Source of the DNA: Salibacterium salarium | GTDB lineage: Bacteria; Bacillota; Bacilli; Bacillales; Marinococcaceae | Assembly: GCF_030813635.1 (NCBI RefSeq) | Contig: NZ_JAUSUM010000001.1 | Location: forward strand, 62,001 to 126,000 | DNA: 64,000 nucleotides | Direction of reading: 5' to 3' | Shown: in pieces, positions 1-10,613 of the stretch | Numbering within the stretch: the stretch's first letter is position 1 | Layout of the letters: every line of letters begins with the position of its first letter | Program-made: the position numbers and the translations under genes | Notes under the pieces: model-generated | Seen by the model: only the letters and a program-made list of their open reading frames with translations | The model's database searches: none | Told to the model about the DNA's origin: nothing

Positions 1-495
1 ATGATTCAGGCGGAAGAGCAGATACAGAATGGAACTACGGAGGCCGACATGGGGGAAGATAAAGAACAACAGGCGGAACGCATAAAAAAATATCAGGCGG
101 ATGATAAACAGGCTTTTGGAACACTGGAAATACCGAAATTGGATAGGACCATACCCATTGTAGAAGGAGCGGATGAAGAATCGTTGAAAAGCGGAGTGGG
201 ACATGTAGCGCAGACGAGATTCCCTGGGCAAGGGAACCAGATTGTTTTATCCGGTCACAGGGATACGGTATTCCGCGACTTTGGGAAACTGGAAACGGGT
301 GATCGTTATATTATCGAAATGCCATACGGTACCTTTGAGTATGAGATAAAAAAAGAAGAGATTGTACCGGCGGGAGACACTTCTATTATAGGAAAAAGCT
401 CCGAAGAAGTACTGATAGTCAGCACCTGTTACCCTTTTGATTATGTTGGCTTTGCACCAGAACGCTATATGACATACGCTTACCCCGTCCATTAA
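1..495 (+). CDS. Class D sortase, C-terminal part or complete, at window edge
   Basis: Membrane-anchored cysteine transpeptidase of the sortase family, which attaches proteins to the cell wall or acts as a housekeeping peptidase. The catalytic triad is visible: His86 in SGHRDT, Cys143 in STCYPF and Arg155 in APERYM. The spacing and the TLEIPKL start of the barrel fit class D. An ATG lies at base 1, but no upstream sequence or transmembrane segment can be seen. The usual N-terminal membrane anchor is therefore either outside the window or absent, and the entry is best treated as 5' partial. No sortase substrate (LPxTG-type C-terminus) was recognised in the window. Confidence 0.85.
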   Translation: MIQAEEQIQNGTTEADMGEDKEQQAERIKKYQADDKQAFGTLEIPKLDRTIPIVEGADEESLKSGVGHVAQTRFPGQGNQIVLSGHRDTVFRDFGKLETGDRYIIEMPYGTFEYEIKKEEIVPAGDTSIIGKSSEEVLIVSTCYPFDYVGFAPERYMTYAYPVH

Positions 496-654
496 TAAAT
501 GTATTACAACAGATTCGATTTTATTAAATAATATTCTGTGTAATTAAAAGGCAAAGAAAAAGGTATACTAGGTTGTTTGCGCATATTCGCATAAGAGTAT
601 ATGATTAATATTTTTATGAATGATTGGGAAATAATATGTTATACAAATCTAGGT

Positions 655-709
655 AAAAACGAACAATCACGAACGTATGAATATTATTTTGCTCAAATGT
701 TCGTGTTTT
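655..709 (+). promoter_or_regulatory. PurR-type operator (PurBox pair) upstream of purA
   Basis: A 12-bp inverted repeat, CACGAACGTATG at 668-679 and CAAATGTTCGTG at 694-705, carries the CGAAC core of PurR boxes in both orientations. A further AAAACGAACAAT copy lies at 656-667. The site ends directly upstream of the -35 element of purA. In B. subtilis, PurR represses purA through paired CGAAC boxes, released by PRPP. The 24 bases between the CGAAC and GTTCG cores are close to the known arrangement. The assignment by family is inference. Confidence 0.75.
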
Positions 710-710
710 G

Positions 711-739
711 TTGACTTCTTCTTATGGAATTGATACACT
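711..739 (+). promoter_or_regulatory. SigA-type promoter of purA
   Basis: TTGACT at 711-716, a 17-bp spacer and TACACT at 734-739. It sits just downstream of the PurBox pair and about 85 bases before the purA start, so bound PurR would block it. Confidence 0.65.
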
Positions 740-774
740 ATGTAAGGGTTTGATTCTGTGAGTAATACATATAG

Positions 775-2112
<1,338 letters not shown>

Positions 2113-2125
2113 ATGTTAACCTTAT

Positions 2126-2177
2126 CCTGTCTTCTCTTCTCGGTTAAGGAGGTCAAGAAGACAGGACTATTTTTTTG
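2126..2177 (+). terminator. Intrinsic terminator of purA
   Basis: CCTGTCTTCT (2126-2135) pairs perfectly with AGAAGACAGG (2156-2165) and is followed by a run of T residues at 2170-2176. Confidence 0.9.
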
Positions 2178-2250
2178 AAAAAAACGCTTGAAAAACAAAA
2201 ATCGACATGGTACTATTAGTTTTGTCGCTGTCAAAACTTTGGCGTAACGT

Positions 2251-2326
2251 GAGCCATTAGCTCAGTTGGTAGAGCATCTGACTTTTAATCAGAGGGTCGG
2301 AGGTTCGAATCCTCCATGGCTCACCA
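2251..2326 (+). tRNA. tRNA-Lys (TTT)
   Basis: A 76-nt cloverleaf with encoded CCA, GGTTCGAATCC T-arm and anticodon loop CTTTTAA (anticodon TTT at 2284-2286). First of four tRNAs between purA and walR. Confidence 0.96.
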
Positions 2327-2413
2327 TTTGAAAAAAGGTGTATATGGAATTCTTCATATCCTACCATTTTTATTACTCACTATTTAAGACATAATAGCAT
2401 ATATTATACAAAA

Positions 2414-2488
2414 GGCCCGTTGGTCAAGTGGTTAAGACATCGCCCTTTCACGGCGGTATCAGGGGTTCGAATCCCCTACGGGTCACCA
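2414..2488 (+). tRNA. tRNA-Glu (TTC)
   Basis: A 75-nt cloverleaf with encoded CCA. The anticodon loop CTTTCAC gives TTC. Acceptor arms GGCCCGT and ACGGGTC pair with one G-T wobble. Confidence 0.96.
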
Positions 2489-2516
2489 TTATACTTATAT
2501 TTTAGTGCTTTTTTGA

Positions 2517-2960
2517 AAAGAACATACACCGGTAGTGACTTGTTTGCCAGAGAGCAGAAGCTGAAGAGATGGGCAAACGAACTTCACTGCTTTTTTTGGA
2601 AAGAAGAAGCAAGAAGATTGAGAAAACAAACGAAGGAAGAAAGGAGCGTACACCGGTACGCGACTTGACTGACAGAGAGCAGTAGACGGAAAAGATTCGC
2701 AAACGAACTTCACTGCTTTTTTTGGAAAGAAGAAGCAAGAAGGTCGAGGAAACAAACGAAGGAAAGAAAGGAGCGTACAACAGTACGTGACTTGACTGAC
2801 AGAGAGCAGTAGACGGAAAAGATTCGCAAACGAACTTCACTGCTTTTTTTTGGAAAGAAGAAGCAAGAAGGTCGAGGAAACAAACGAAGGAAGAAAGGAG
2901 CGTACACTGGTACGCGACTTGACTGACAGAGAGCAGTAGACGAAGAGATTCGCAGCTTAT
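2517..2960 (+). repeat. Tandem repeat of about 126 bp (about 3.5 copies) inside the tRNA cluster
   Basis: The repeated landmark GACTTG followed by GAC/GCC-AGAGAGCAG begins at 2537, 2662, 2789 and 2916, giving periods of 125, 127 and 127 bp. Each unit has the AAACGAACTTCACTGC block, a T-run and a purine-rich GGAAAGAAGAAGCAAGAAG stretch. Each also has a short inverted repeat: GCGTAC-ACCG-GTACGC near 2645, GCGTAC-AACA-GTACGT near 2773 and GCGTAC-ACTG-GTACGC near 2901, plus a degenerate one near 2523. The stem is conserved and the loop varies. The last copy is truncated just before tRNA-Asp. Long open frames across it have no family resemblance and are taken as non-coding. Confidence 0.85.
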
Positions 2961-2972
2961 TCTTTCCAAAAA

Positions 2973-3048
2973 GGGCCTGTGGTGTAGCGGTTAACATGCC
3001 TGCCTGTCACGCAGGAGATCGCGGGTTCGATTCCCGTCAGGCCCGCCA
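2973..3048 (+). tRNA. tRNA-Asp (GTC)
   Basis: A 76-nt cloverleaf with CCA encoded at 3046-3048. The anticodon loop has GTC at 3006-3008. Acceptor GGGCCTG pairs with CAGGCCC. Confidence 0.96.
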
Positions 3049-3135
3049 TTTTATATAATATCTCGACACGTTTTCGTCCCGAGAAACGGACGAGCTCTAG
3101 AACAAACAGCAGACACATGATAAACAATAGTAAAT

Positions 3136-3161
3136 GGCTCGATAGCTCAGTCGGTAGAGCA
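3136..3161 (+). pseudogene. 5' half of tRNA-Phe, duplicated fragment
   Basis: These 26 bases are identical to the acceptor 5' strand and D-arm of tRNA-Phe at 3292-3317. They are preceded by about 35 bases resembling the sequence upstream of the intact gene. No anticodon arm, T-arm or acceptor 3' strand follows. The offset between copies is 156 bp, consistent with an incomplete tandem duplication. Confidence 0.85.
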
Positions 3162-3291
3162 ACGAGCAAAGCATCCCCCGAATAATCGACAAGTTGTCTC
3201 GACGCATGCACATCTAAGAATAGGCAAGCAGAGGAAGAGACAGTGGACGATGCAAGGCAGACAAACAAAAGACAAATGCATAATAATAAAT

Positions 3292-3367
3292 GGCTCGATA
3301 GCTCAGTCGGTAGAGCAGTGGACTGAAAATCCTCGTGTCGGCGGTTCGATTCCGTCTCGAGCCACCA
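3292..3367 (+). tRNA. tRNA-Phe (GAA)
   Basis: A 76-nt cloverleaf with CCA at 3365-3367. The anticodon loop CTGAAAA gives GAA at 3325-3327. Last tRNA of the cluster, followed by a terminator. Confidence 0.95.
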
Positions 3368-3388
3368 CTTTAACCAAACAATAAACAG

Positions 3389-3415
3389 CGTCTGGAACCT
3401 TTCCAGGCGTTTTTT
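3389..3415 (+). terminator. Terminator of the tRNA cluster
   Basis: CGTCTGGAA and TTCCAGGCG form a stem with a 3-base loop (one G-T pair), followed by TTTTTT at 3410-3415. Confidence 0.85.
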
Positions 3416-3657
3416 GATATCAAAAATAGAAATAAAACCCAAAAATGATAGATTGGATACAATAGAAATAATGACGTTAGTACCAGGAAACCAAACGAAC
3501 GAGACCCCTTCCCTATGTTACAATGGAGTAAGACTATTATTGTGGAAGTGGGAATTCTAAAAATATACTGGCAGCCAATATAGTAGAGTTGGTTGGTATA
3601 GTTTAAATAAGAATAATCGATGCAGTCGTAATTACTGAAGAAATGGAGCGGTTGAAA

Positions 3658-4365
3658 ATGGATGAAAAAATACTAGTCGTCGATGACGAACAGCCAATTG
3701 CAGATATTTTGGACTTTAACTTGAAAAAAGAAGGATTTACAGTCGAAGTAGCGTACGATGGCAATGAGGCTTTAGAAAAAGTACATGAATTCGTACCCGA
3801 TTTGGTTCTTCTCGACATCATGCTCCCCTATAAAGATGGAATGGAAGTATGCAGAGAAATACGCAAATACTTTGACATGCCGATTATTATGCTCACCGCC
3901 AAAGACGCGGAAATTGATAAAGTACTAGGATTAGAGCTTGGAGCCGATGACTACGTAACTAAACCTTTTAGTAACAGGGAATTGCTAGCAAGAGTGAAAG
4001 CCAATTTAAGACGGTTGCAAGCAGTGCCCGAAGAGAGTCCATCCAAACAAAAACAGATTGAAATTGGGGATCTCACCGTTGATCCAGACGCATATCTTGT
4101 TTCCAAAAGAGGAGACCCTGTTGATTTAACACATCGTGAGTTTGAACTGGTGCATTATTTAGCCCGTCATATTGGACAAGTTATGACAAGAGAGCACCTG
4201 CTTCAAGCAGTATGGGGATACGATTACTTTGGGGATGTCCGAACGGTCGATGTGACTGTTCGTCGTTTGCGTGAAAAAGTGGAGGATAATCCAAGTTATC
4301 CAATGTGGATTGTGACAAGACGTGGTGTAGGGTATTATTTAAAACATCCTGAACAGGAGAAGTAA
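3658..4365 (+). CDS. walR: Essential response regulator WalR (YycF)
   Basis: OmpR-family response regulator of the WalRK system, which controls autolysins and cell-wall metabolism in low-GC Gram-positives. The receiver domain has the DD acidic pair near residue 10, phospho-acceptor Asp53 in LLDIMLP and the lysine in TKPFS. The winged helix ends in RRGVGYYL. With ATG 3658 the protein has 235 aa, the length of B. subtilis WalR, and begins [14 protein letters not shown] at 3645-3648 is correctly placed. An ATG at 3643 is in frame but lacks a ribosome binding site. First gene of the wal operon. Confidence 0.97.
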   Translation: MDEKILVVDDEQPIADILDFNLKKEGFTVEVAYDGNEALEKVHEFVPDLVLLDIMLPYKDGMEVCREIRKYFDMPIIMLTAKDAEIDKVLGLELGADDYVTKPFSNRELLARVKANLRRLQAVPEESPSKQKQIEIGDLTVDPDAYLVSKRGDPVDLTHREFELVHYLARHIGQVMTREHLLQAVWGYDYFGDVRTVDVTVRRLREKVEDNPSYPMWIVTRRGVGYYLKHPEQEK

Positions 4366-6191
4366 TGATGAAGATCGCGGCTTTTTTTAAATCGATTCAT
4401 TTTAAAATGATCACCATCTTTATGCTGCTCATCGTTATTGCGCTACAAGTCATTGGCGTATATTTTACAGGGGAATTAGAATCGCAGCTTGAAGAGAACC
4501 ATAAAGATATGATTATAGAGCGTGCTGATCTATTGGAATACAATGTAAGGCAAGAACTGACGCGAGACCGGGATGAAGAGGAAGAACCATTAGAAGATGA
4601 TATTGCTGATTTATTGCAGGAATTTTTTTCGATTGATAATTCAGAAGCACAGGTGATTGGTCCAAATCAGCAGGTCCTTGGAACATCAGATTGGAATGAA
4701 CAGGATATTGTCGGACAACAAAGCACAAGCGTCCGGGTAGAACGGGCATTGTTAGGGTCTTCAGATGATAAAATCGTAAAGGACCGTACAGGAAATCGTA
4801 TGCTGGTTGTAACACAATCGATTGAAGACAATGGGGACATACTAGGTGCGATTTATATAGAAGCCAGTATGGGAAGCATATACTCAGAAATGAACGAAAT
4901 TAATTCTATCTTTTTCAAAGGTGCTCTTATTGCATTGGCTATTACAGCGGTAATAGGCATATTGTTATCTCAAACGATTACGAAACCAATCGTTGATATG
5001 AGAAAGCAGGCCAAAGTGATGCGAGAGGGAGACTTTTCACGCCGGGTTCGTGTTTATGGACAAGATGAAATTGGTCAACTGGCCGAGTCTTTTAACTCAT
5101 TAACGATGAATTTAAAAGAGGCTAATGCTATGACTGAAGGAGAAAGGAAAAAACTCAGTTCTGTTTTAACACATATGACGGACGGAGTCATTGCAACAGA
5201 TGAATTAGGACGTATCATTTTAATGAATAAAAGAGCAGAACAGTTGTTAAACGTGCAGAGTAACCAAATCATGGGCGCTTCACTTCCAGAAATGCTGGAT
5301 TTGTCAGAAACTGTTGCACCTAGTGACTTATATGATTACTCGGATTCAATTTTGCTGGACTTTAGTGATGAACACAAGGCATTTTTGTTGGAGGCTAACT
5401 TCTCGGTCATCCGAAATGAAGAAGGACCTGTCAATGGCTTGATTACAGTGTTGCATGATGTAACAGAAAAAGAAACGATAGAACGAGAGAGACGGGAGTT
5501 TGTGGCTAACGTATCTCACGAGTTAAGGACACCACTGACAACAATGCGGAGTTATTTAGAAGCATTAGAAGACGGAGCGATGGAAGATGAGAACCTAGGT
5601 CCACGCTTCTTACAAGTTACACAGAATGAAACAGAACGTATGATACGTCTTGTTAATGATTTACTACAGCTTTCAAAAATGGATAGTGATGACTTGAAAA
5701 TCACCTTTGAAACGGTTGATTTGGGGGCATTACTTCATCAAATATCGGAGCGTTTTGAAATGATAACGAAGGATAAAAATATTCGCTTTTCAAAAGATAT
5801 TCCGATACATCCTATTTATGTTGATATGGACAAAGACAAGATGATGCAAGTCTTTGATAACATTGTTTCTAATGGTGTCAAATATTCGCCAGATGGCGGG
5901 ACTATTACCATTCAGGTGATTACAAGAGCGAAGGCGATAGACATTGAGATATCCGATGAAGGCGTCGGAATTCCAAAAGATAGTCAACCTAAAGTATTTG
6001 ATCGGTTTTATCGGGTTGATAAAGCAAGAGCGCGTAATCTGGGAGGAACCGGTTTAGGTTTGTCTATTGCAAAAGAATTGGTAGAGTCTCATGATGGATA
6101 CATTTCTATAGATAGTGAATGGCAAAAAGGAACGACGGTTTCCGTAACGCTGCCTTACTCGGTTCATGAAAAAGCGGGTGTTAGTGAATGA
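4365..6191 (+). CDS. walK: Sensor histidine kinase WalK (YycG)
   Basis: Membrane kinase partner of WalR. Visible in order: a first membrane helix near residues 13-31, an extracytoplasmic sensor loop to about 183, a second helix near 184-204, a HAMP linker, a PAS domain at about 260-365, the dimerisation/phospho-acceptor site NVSHELRTPLTTM with His385, and a C-terminal HATPase with GGTGLGLSIAKE. Length 608 aa matches the family. ATG 4365 overlaps the walR stop by one base (TAATG), so the two are translationally coupled. Confidence 0.97.
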   Translation: MMKIAAFFKSIHFKMITIFMLLIVIALQVIGVYFTGELESQLEENHKDMIIERADLLEYNVRQELTRDRDEEEEPLEDDIADLLQEFFSIDNSEAQVIGPNQQVLGTSDWNEQDIVGQQSTSVRVERALLGSSDDKIVKDRTGNRMLVVTQSIEDNGDILGAIYIEASMGSIYSEMNEINSIFFKGALIALAITAVIGILLSQTITKPIVDMRKQAKVMREGDFSRRVRVYGQDEIGQLAESFNSLTMNLKEANAMTEGERKKLSSVLTHMTDGVIATDELGRIILMNKRAEQLLNVQSNQIMGASLPEMLDLSETVAPSDLYDYSDSILLDFSDEHKAFLLEANFSVIRNEEGPVNGLITVLHDVTEKETIERERREFVANVSHELRTPLTTMRSYLEALEDGAMEDENLGPRFLQVTQNETERMIRLVNDLLQLSKMDSDDLKITFETVDLGALLHQISERFEMITKDKNIRFSKDIPIHPIYVDMDKDKMMQVFDNIVSNGVKYSPDGGTITIQVITRAKAIDIEISDEGVGIPKDSQPKVFDRFYRVDKARARNLGGTGLGLSIAKELVESHDGYISIDSEWQKGTTVSVTLPYSVHEKAGVSE

Positions 6192-7516
6192 AAGAACGAA
6201 TAAAGTCGTGGGTATTAACCGTACTTGTCGCATTAAGTGCATTTTTGACATGGCAACTGTGGACGTACGAACCTGAATATGATTCGTTAAGCGAAGAGTC
6301 TACGTATGCCCCGAATGAGGAATTGGGAGAAGAGCGCAGCCTGCAGGATGTGGTAGAACCAGATCAACTCGTTATTCATAATGGAGAAAGACATGCTGCG
6401 CTTAACGCAACCGATGATCTATTTTCAAGTTTTTATGATGATTTATTAGAATCGCGTATCGATAATTTAACCCTTGATCAAAATTTCGAAGAAGAGGAAT
6501 TATATGACTCGCCGCGTGCGGTTGAAGTTATTTATCCCACACCGATACCTAGTGAAGTGATGGAGCAAATACTCAATTTTGACGAGGACACCCCTAACTT
6601 GTCTTTGGACACGATAGATCGAATCATTGTTCAAGATGGGGGCGGAGACACAGAAAGTTTACAGGTACAGTTTGTTTCACATGAAGAATCTTTTGTTCTA
6701 GAAGGAGAAACGAACTTCAGTTTATCTGAATTCAGAGAACAGTATATATTACAGATGAACGATTACACTTCAGTGTTTGGATATGAACTCGAGAACGACG
6801 CTGCTGTAACGGAGACTATATACCTTCCGGAAGATTCTGTTACGTACAATACACTGTCTGATACGTCTACCGAGATTGATTATAACAACTTTGTCGGTTT
6901 ATTATTCAGTGAGTCTGATTATGTTGAACAATATCGTCAAGATAATCAGGAGGCTTCTTTCACGGACGGGAACCGCATGATGAGCGTTGAGGAAAATGGC
7001 AGTTATTTAACGTATGTAAATCCAGTCTATAGTGAAAATAATACCGATTCACAAAATCATGTTATTAATACGACGTTTCAATTTATTAACTCCAGAGGCG
7101 GATGGAACGACCATTATCGTTTATACGATTGGGAAGAGCAAAGCCAGGAAGATACGTCAACCTATCGAATGGTCGTAGCCGGCCTTCCTATTTTCACTTC
7201 AAGTGGTCCGGATCTAACGTCTATTAATGTTTCGAGGTCCGCTGGACAGGTGTCTGAGTATTCACGTCCTCTCTTCAGCTTGGATGATACGCCTATTGAT
7301 TCTAGAGGATCGATGGAATTAGTATCGGGACAAGAAGTCATTGACTATGCAGAAGATCAATTTGAACCGTCACAGCTGGAAGATTTTCAAGTAGGTTACC
7401 AAATGGAAAAACAAGACAGCCTTGTTGTTCGTTTTGAGCCAAATTGGTACGTCAAGTACGATGGAGCTTGGTATCCGGTAAATCCGAAAGAAGCGGAAGA
7501 AACAGAGGAGGGATAA
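6188..7516 (+). CDS. walH: WalK regulator WalH (YycH)
   Basis: Membrane-anchored extracytoplasmic protein that, with WalI, modulates WalK activity. One N-terminal helix at about residues 8-24 is followed by a long acidic extracellular part containing YycH-type repeats. 442 aa. Its ATG overlaps the walK stop by four bases. The acidic composition is stronger than in B. subtilis YycH, in keeping with a halophile. Identification rests on operon position and overall layout. Confidence 0.92.
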   Translation: MKERIKSWVLTVLVALSAFLTWQLWTYEPEYDSLSEESTYAPNEELGEERSLQDVVEPDQLVIHNGERHAALNATDDLFSSFYDDLLESRIDNLTLDQNFEEEELYDSPRAVEVIYPTPIPSEVMEQILNFDEDTPNLSLDTIDRIIVQDGGGDTESLQVQFVSHEESFVLEGETNFSLSEFREQYILQMNDYTSVFGYELENDAAVTETIYLPEDSVTYNTLSDTSTEIDYNNFVGLLFSESDYVEQYRQDNQEASFTDGNRMMSVEENGSYLTYVNPVYSENNTDSQNHVINTTFQFINSRGGWNDHYRLYDWEEQSQEDTSTYRMVVAGLPIFTSSGPDLTSINVSRSAGQVSEYSRPLFSLDDTPIDSRGSMELVSGQEVIDYAEDQFEPSQLEDFQVGYQMEKQDSLVVRFEPNWYVKYDGAWYPVNPKEAEETEEG

Positions 7517-7519
7517 AGA

Positions 7520-8356
7520 ATGGATTGGAGTAGAACGAAAACAATTTTTGTTATTGCATTCCTCCTTTTAAATACGTTTTTGATTTACCAGATTGCGGAT
7601 AAAAGAAATGATAGTGATGTAAATATAAAAGCACAGAATACACTTGAAGTACGATTAAATGATATGAATATAACAGTGACCGATGAATTACCAGAAGAGC
7701 AAGATGAAATAAGCCATATTGTCGGAGAGTCTGCTGACATCGAGGAAGATATCATAAATCAAGCAGGAGAAGAAAATGTAAATACATTGGATAATAGATT
7801 TGTGGAAGTAACATTGGAAGATCCCTATGCTGTTTCCAATCAAGAGGATGTATCTAATTTTTTTGACCAGCATATTTGGAACGCAGAAGAGTACGAATAC
7901 GATGAGTGGGATAGTTCCGATAACCAAATGTATTTTAACCAAACGTACAACGAAAACACAGTCGTGACATATGAGGAAGATCAGCTTGTTTTATTTTTAA
8001 ATGACGATAGTGAAGTCGAAAGTTATATCCAAAGTTATCTTACCTTTGAAGAGGAAGGGAAAAAGAAAGACATGTTGGCTCCATATCGAGCGATAGAAAA
8101 GTTATTGGACGACAGTATTCTCTCTTATAATGATGAGATTAATGAGATGGAGATTGGGTATTACAGCTTGTTCCCACCCGAGGGAATGGCACAGGTGTTA
8201 GCTCCAATGTATCGAATTGAAGTAAATGAAGAAGACGAATATCTCGTTAATGCCATTGACGGGTCGATTCGAACATTACAAGAAGTAGAAGAAGAAACCG
8301 ATGATATAGAAGACAATCAAACGGACGAAGAAACCGAAGAAGAGGAAGATGAATAA
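7520..8356 (+). CDS. walI: WalK regulator WalI (YycI)
   Basis: Single-pass membrane protein partner of WalH. It starts MDWSRTKTIFVIAFLLLN, the typical YycI opening, with a helix at residues 7-25 and a YycI domain outside. 278 aa, with an acidic C-terminal tail of about 25 residues rich in Glu and Asp, an extension probably specific to this lineage. It begins three bases after the walH stop. Confidence 0.92.
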   Translation: MDWSRTKTIFVIAFLLLNTFLIYQIADKRNDSDVNIKAQNTLEVRLNDMNITVTDELPEEQDEISHIVGESADIEEDIINQAGEENVNTLDNRFVEVTLEDPYAVSNQEDVSNFFDQHIWNAEEYEYDEWDSSDNQMYFNQTYNENTVVTYEEDQLVLFLNDDSEVESYIQSYLTFEEEGKKKDMLAPYRAIEKLLDDSILSYNDEINEMEIGYYSLFPPEGMAQVLAPMYRIEVNEEDEYLVNAIDGSIRTLQEVEEETDDIEDNQTDEETEEEEDE

Positions 8357-8371
8357 TTGGAGTGAAGACCG

Positions 8372-9166
8372 ATGGCATTATCATTCAGTGTCCTTGCTAG
8401 TGGCAGTACAGGCAATGCAATTTATATAGAAACAGATCAAAAGCGATTGTTAATCGATGCAGGATTAAGTGGTAAAAAAATGGAGGCCTTGTTTGAACAG
8501 ATTTCTAGGAGTCCCCGTGATTTAGATGGTATCCTCGTCACTCATGAGCATAGTGACCATATTAAAGGGGTAGGGATTTTAGCCAGAAAATATCATCTGC
8601 CGATTTATGCGAATGCAAAAACGTGGAAAGCCATGGAAGATAGTCTGGGCTCGTTACAAACGGAACAGAAATTTATTATGGAACAGGGAGCGGTCCAAAC
8701 GTTTGCCGATTTGGATATAGAACCGTTCCCCGTTTCTCATGATGCCGCGGACCCTATGTTTTTTGTCTTTCATCATAATAATAAGAAGTTAACACTTGCC
8801 ACTGATATGGGATATGTCACCGAGCAGACGAAAGGACTCATTCAAAACTCAGACATGTACATTTTTGAGGCAAACCATGACATGAACATGCTTCGGATGG
8901 GCCGTTACCCATGGAATGTAAAACGTAGAATTTTAGGCGATACAGGGCATGTTTCAAACGAGGATGCGGCGTTTGCATTGTCAGAAGTTGTAGGTGATAA
9001 CACATCACGTATTTATTTAGCCCATTTGAGCCAAGATAATAACATGAAAGATCTTGCTAGAATGTCGGTGAAACAAATATTAAAAGAAGAAGAGTGTGGT
9101 GTTGGACATACCTTTCATCTCTATGACACAGACCCTTATGAGGCCAGTCCTCTTGTAACACTATAA
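8372..9166 (+). CDS. walJ: MBL-fold hydrolase WalJ (YycJ)
   Basis: Metallo-beta-lactamase-fold nuclease/hydrolase conserved in wal operons and linked in related species to coordinating cell division with replication. The metal motif is [10 protein letters not shown] near residue 60, with further ligands in SHDAADP, ATDMGY and EANHD. 264 aa, the usual length. Cytosolic (no signal peptide). Last gene of the tight wal cluster, followed by about 140 bases before htrC. Confidence 0.94.
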   Translation: MALSFSVLASGSTGNAIYIETDQKRLLIDAGLSGKKMEALFEQISRSPRDLDGILVTHEHSDHIKGVGILARKYHLPIYANAKTWKAMEDSLGSLQTEQKFIMEQGAVQTFADLDIEPFPVSHDAADPMFFVFHHNNKKLTLATDMGYVTEQTKGLIQNSDMYIFEANHDMNMLRMGRYPWNVKRRILGDTGHVSNEDAAFALSEVVGDNTSRIYLAHLSQDNNMKDLARMSVKQILKEEECGVGHTFHLYDTDPYEASPLVTL

Positions 9167-9307
9167 TAGGAATACATGTTTAAAAATGGTCTGGCGGGAG
9201 ATGATATAGGATACAGACTATCTAACACATATTTTTAGTGGATATCCGGCATAAAAGGCAGCATCTTTTCTTTTTATCATTATAAGTACAGAAAGGTGAC
9301 AAAATGA

Positions 9308-10561
9308 ATGGGTTATTATAATGATCATAATGAAGAAGAGAACAAACGGTATAAGAAACACCGACGCAAAACGGGCTTAGCTGGTTTTATAGGTGCAATT
9401 ATTGGAGCATTGCTTGTTATTTTTTCTATTCCTTTTTTATACGAATCTTGCCTTTATCCCGGTGCAGAAGGAGCAGGCGGAGAAGAACCACAGACCATTT
9501 CCGACACTAATGAGTCGATGGAAGATATTGCTTTTGAAGAAGAACAAAAAAACGTTAATTTATCTGTCAACTCGGATACCACAGAAGCTGTAAACAAGGT
9601 AACAGGAGCTGTCGTTGGCGTCTTTAATCTTCAGCAATCCGAGTTTTGGGAAGAAAATCAGGATGGATCTGGTGCGAATCAAGGAACGGGTTCAGGTGTT
9701 ATTTATAAAACGGAAGGAGAATCTGCTTTCGTTGTGACGAACCACCACGTCATAGAAGGAGCCAGTCAGGTAGAAATCAGTTTATCGGATGAGAATAGAG
9801 TGGAAGCGGAAATCGTTGGCTCTGATTTACTGACAGATTTGGCTGTTCTGCGGATTGATTCGACGGATGTTGATACGGTTGCCGAGTTTGGAAATTCAGA
9901 CAATATAAATGTGGGGGAACCTGCGATTGCGATTGGAAATCCTCTAGGAACAAATCTTTCGCGTACTGTAACACAAGGCATCATAAGTGCTACTGAACGA
10001 AGTATCCCGGTCGATTTAACTGGGAATTCGCAGCCGGATTGGAACGCAGAAGTGCTGCAAACCGATGCCGCCATAAATCCAGGGAACAGTGGAGGGGCAT
10101 TAGTCAATATTAATGGGCAGTTAATCGGAATCAACTCGATGAAAATTGCGCAATCAACCGTAGAAGGTATAGGGTTTGCGATTCCTTCTTCTGTTGCAAT
10201 CCCGGTAATAGAGGATCTTGAAGAAAAAGGAGAAGTCGAACGGCCGCAAATGGGTATTACGTTAAGAGCTATTTCCGAAATTCCGAGCTACCATTGGCAA
10301 GAAACGCTGCAACTTCCGCCGGAGGTAGAAAGCGGTATTTTCGTAACCAGTGTAGCTCCAAGAACTCCAGCGGCAGAAGCGGGACTACAAGAGTATGATG
10401 TCATTACTGCCGTTGATGGCACAGAAATTATGGACGGTCATGACTTGCGACGGTATTTATATAACGAATCAGAAATAGGAGACACGATTGAAGTCACTTA
10501 TTTCCGAGAAGGAGAACAACAAACAACCGAACTGACATTAAATGCGCAACAGAGTTTCTAA
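9308..10561 (+). CDS. htrC: Membrane-anchored HtrA-type serine protease (HtrC/YyxA)
   Basis: Trypsin-like quality-control protease acting outside the membrane. A short basic cytoplasmic segment and one helix at about residues 25-45 precede the protease domain with catalytic His147 (TNHHVI), Asp177 (TDLAVL) and Ser261 (GNSGGAL). A PDZ domain follows from about 315 to 410. 417 aa, normal for the family. GAAAGGTGA lies ahead of ATG 9308. As in B. subtilis, it sits between walJ and yyzF/rlmH and may be cotranscribed with the wal genes. Confidence 0.95.
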   Translation: MGYYNDHNEEENKRYKKHRRKTGLAGFIGAIIGALLVIFSIPFLYESCLYPGAEGAGGEEPQTISDTNESMEDIAFEEEQKNVNLSVNSDTTEAVNKVTGAVVGVFNLQQSEFWEENQDGSGANQGTGSGVIYKTEGESAFVVTNHHVIEGASQVEISLSDENRVEAEIVGSDLLTDLAVLRIDSTDVDTVAEFGNSDNINVGEPAIAIGNPLGTNLSRTVTQGIISATERSIPVDLTGNSQPDWNAEVLQTDAAINPGNSGGALVNINGQLIGINSMKIAQSTVEGIGFAIPSSVAIPVIEDLEEKGEVERPQMGITLRAISEIPSYHWQETLQLPPEVESGIFVTSVAPRTPAAEAGLQEYDVITAVDGTEIMDGHDLRRYLYNESEIGDTIEVTYFREGEQQTTELTLNAQQSF

Positions 10562-10568
10562 AGATGCG

Positions 10569-10611
10569 AAAATAACCTTCGAAGGATGTTCCCTCTCGAA
10601 GGTTATTTTTA
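10569..10611 (+). terminator. Terminator after htrC
   Basis: AATAACCTTCGA (10571-10582) pairs perfectly with TCGAAGGTTATT (10596-10607), followed by TTTTT. The first DnaA box begins three bases later. Confidence 0.9.
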
Positions 10612-10613
10612 TA

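Noticed and set aside
2420-2997. Several long open frames over the tRNA-spacer repeats (both strands)
   Set aside because: They run through tRNA genes and tandem repeats, lack ribosome binding sites and have repeat-derived composition, so they are not genes.
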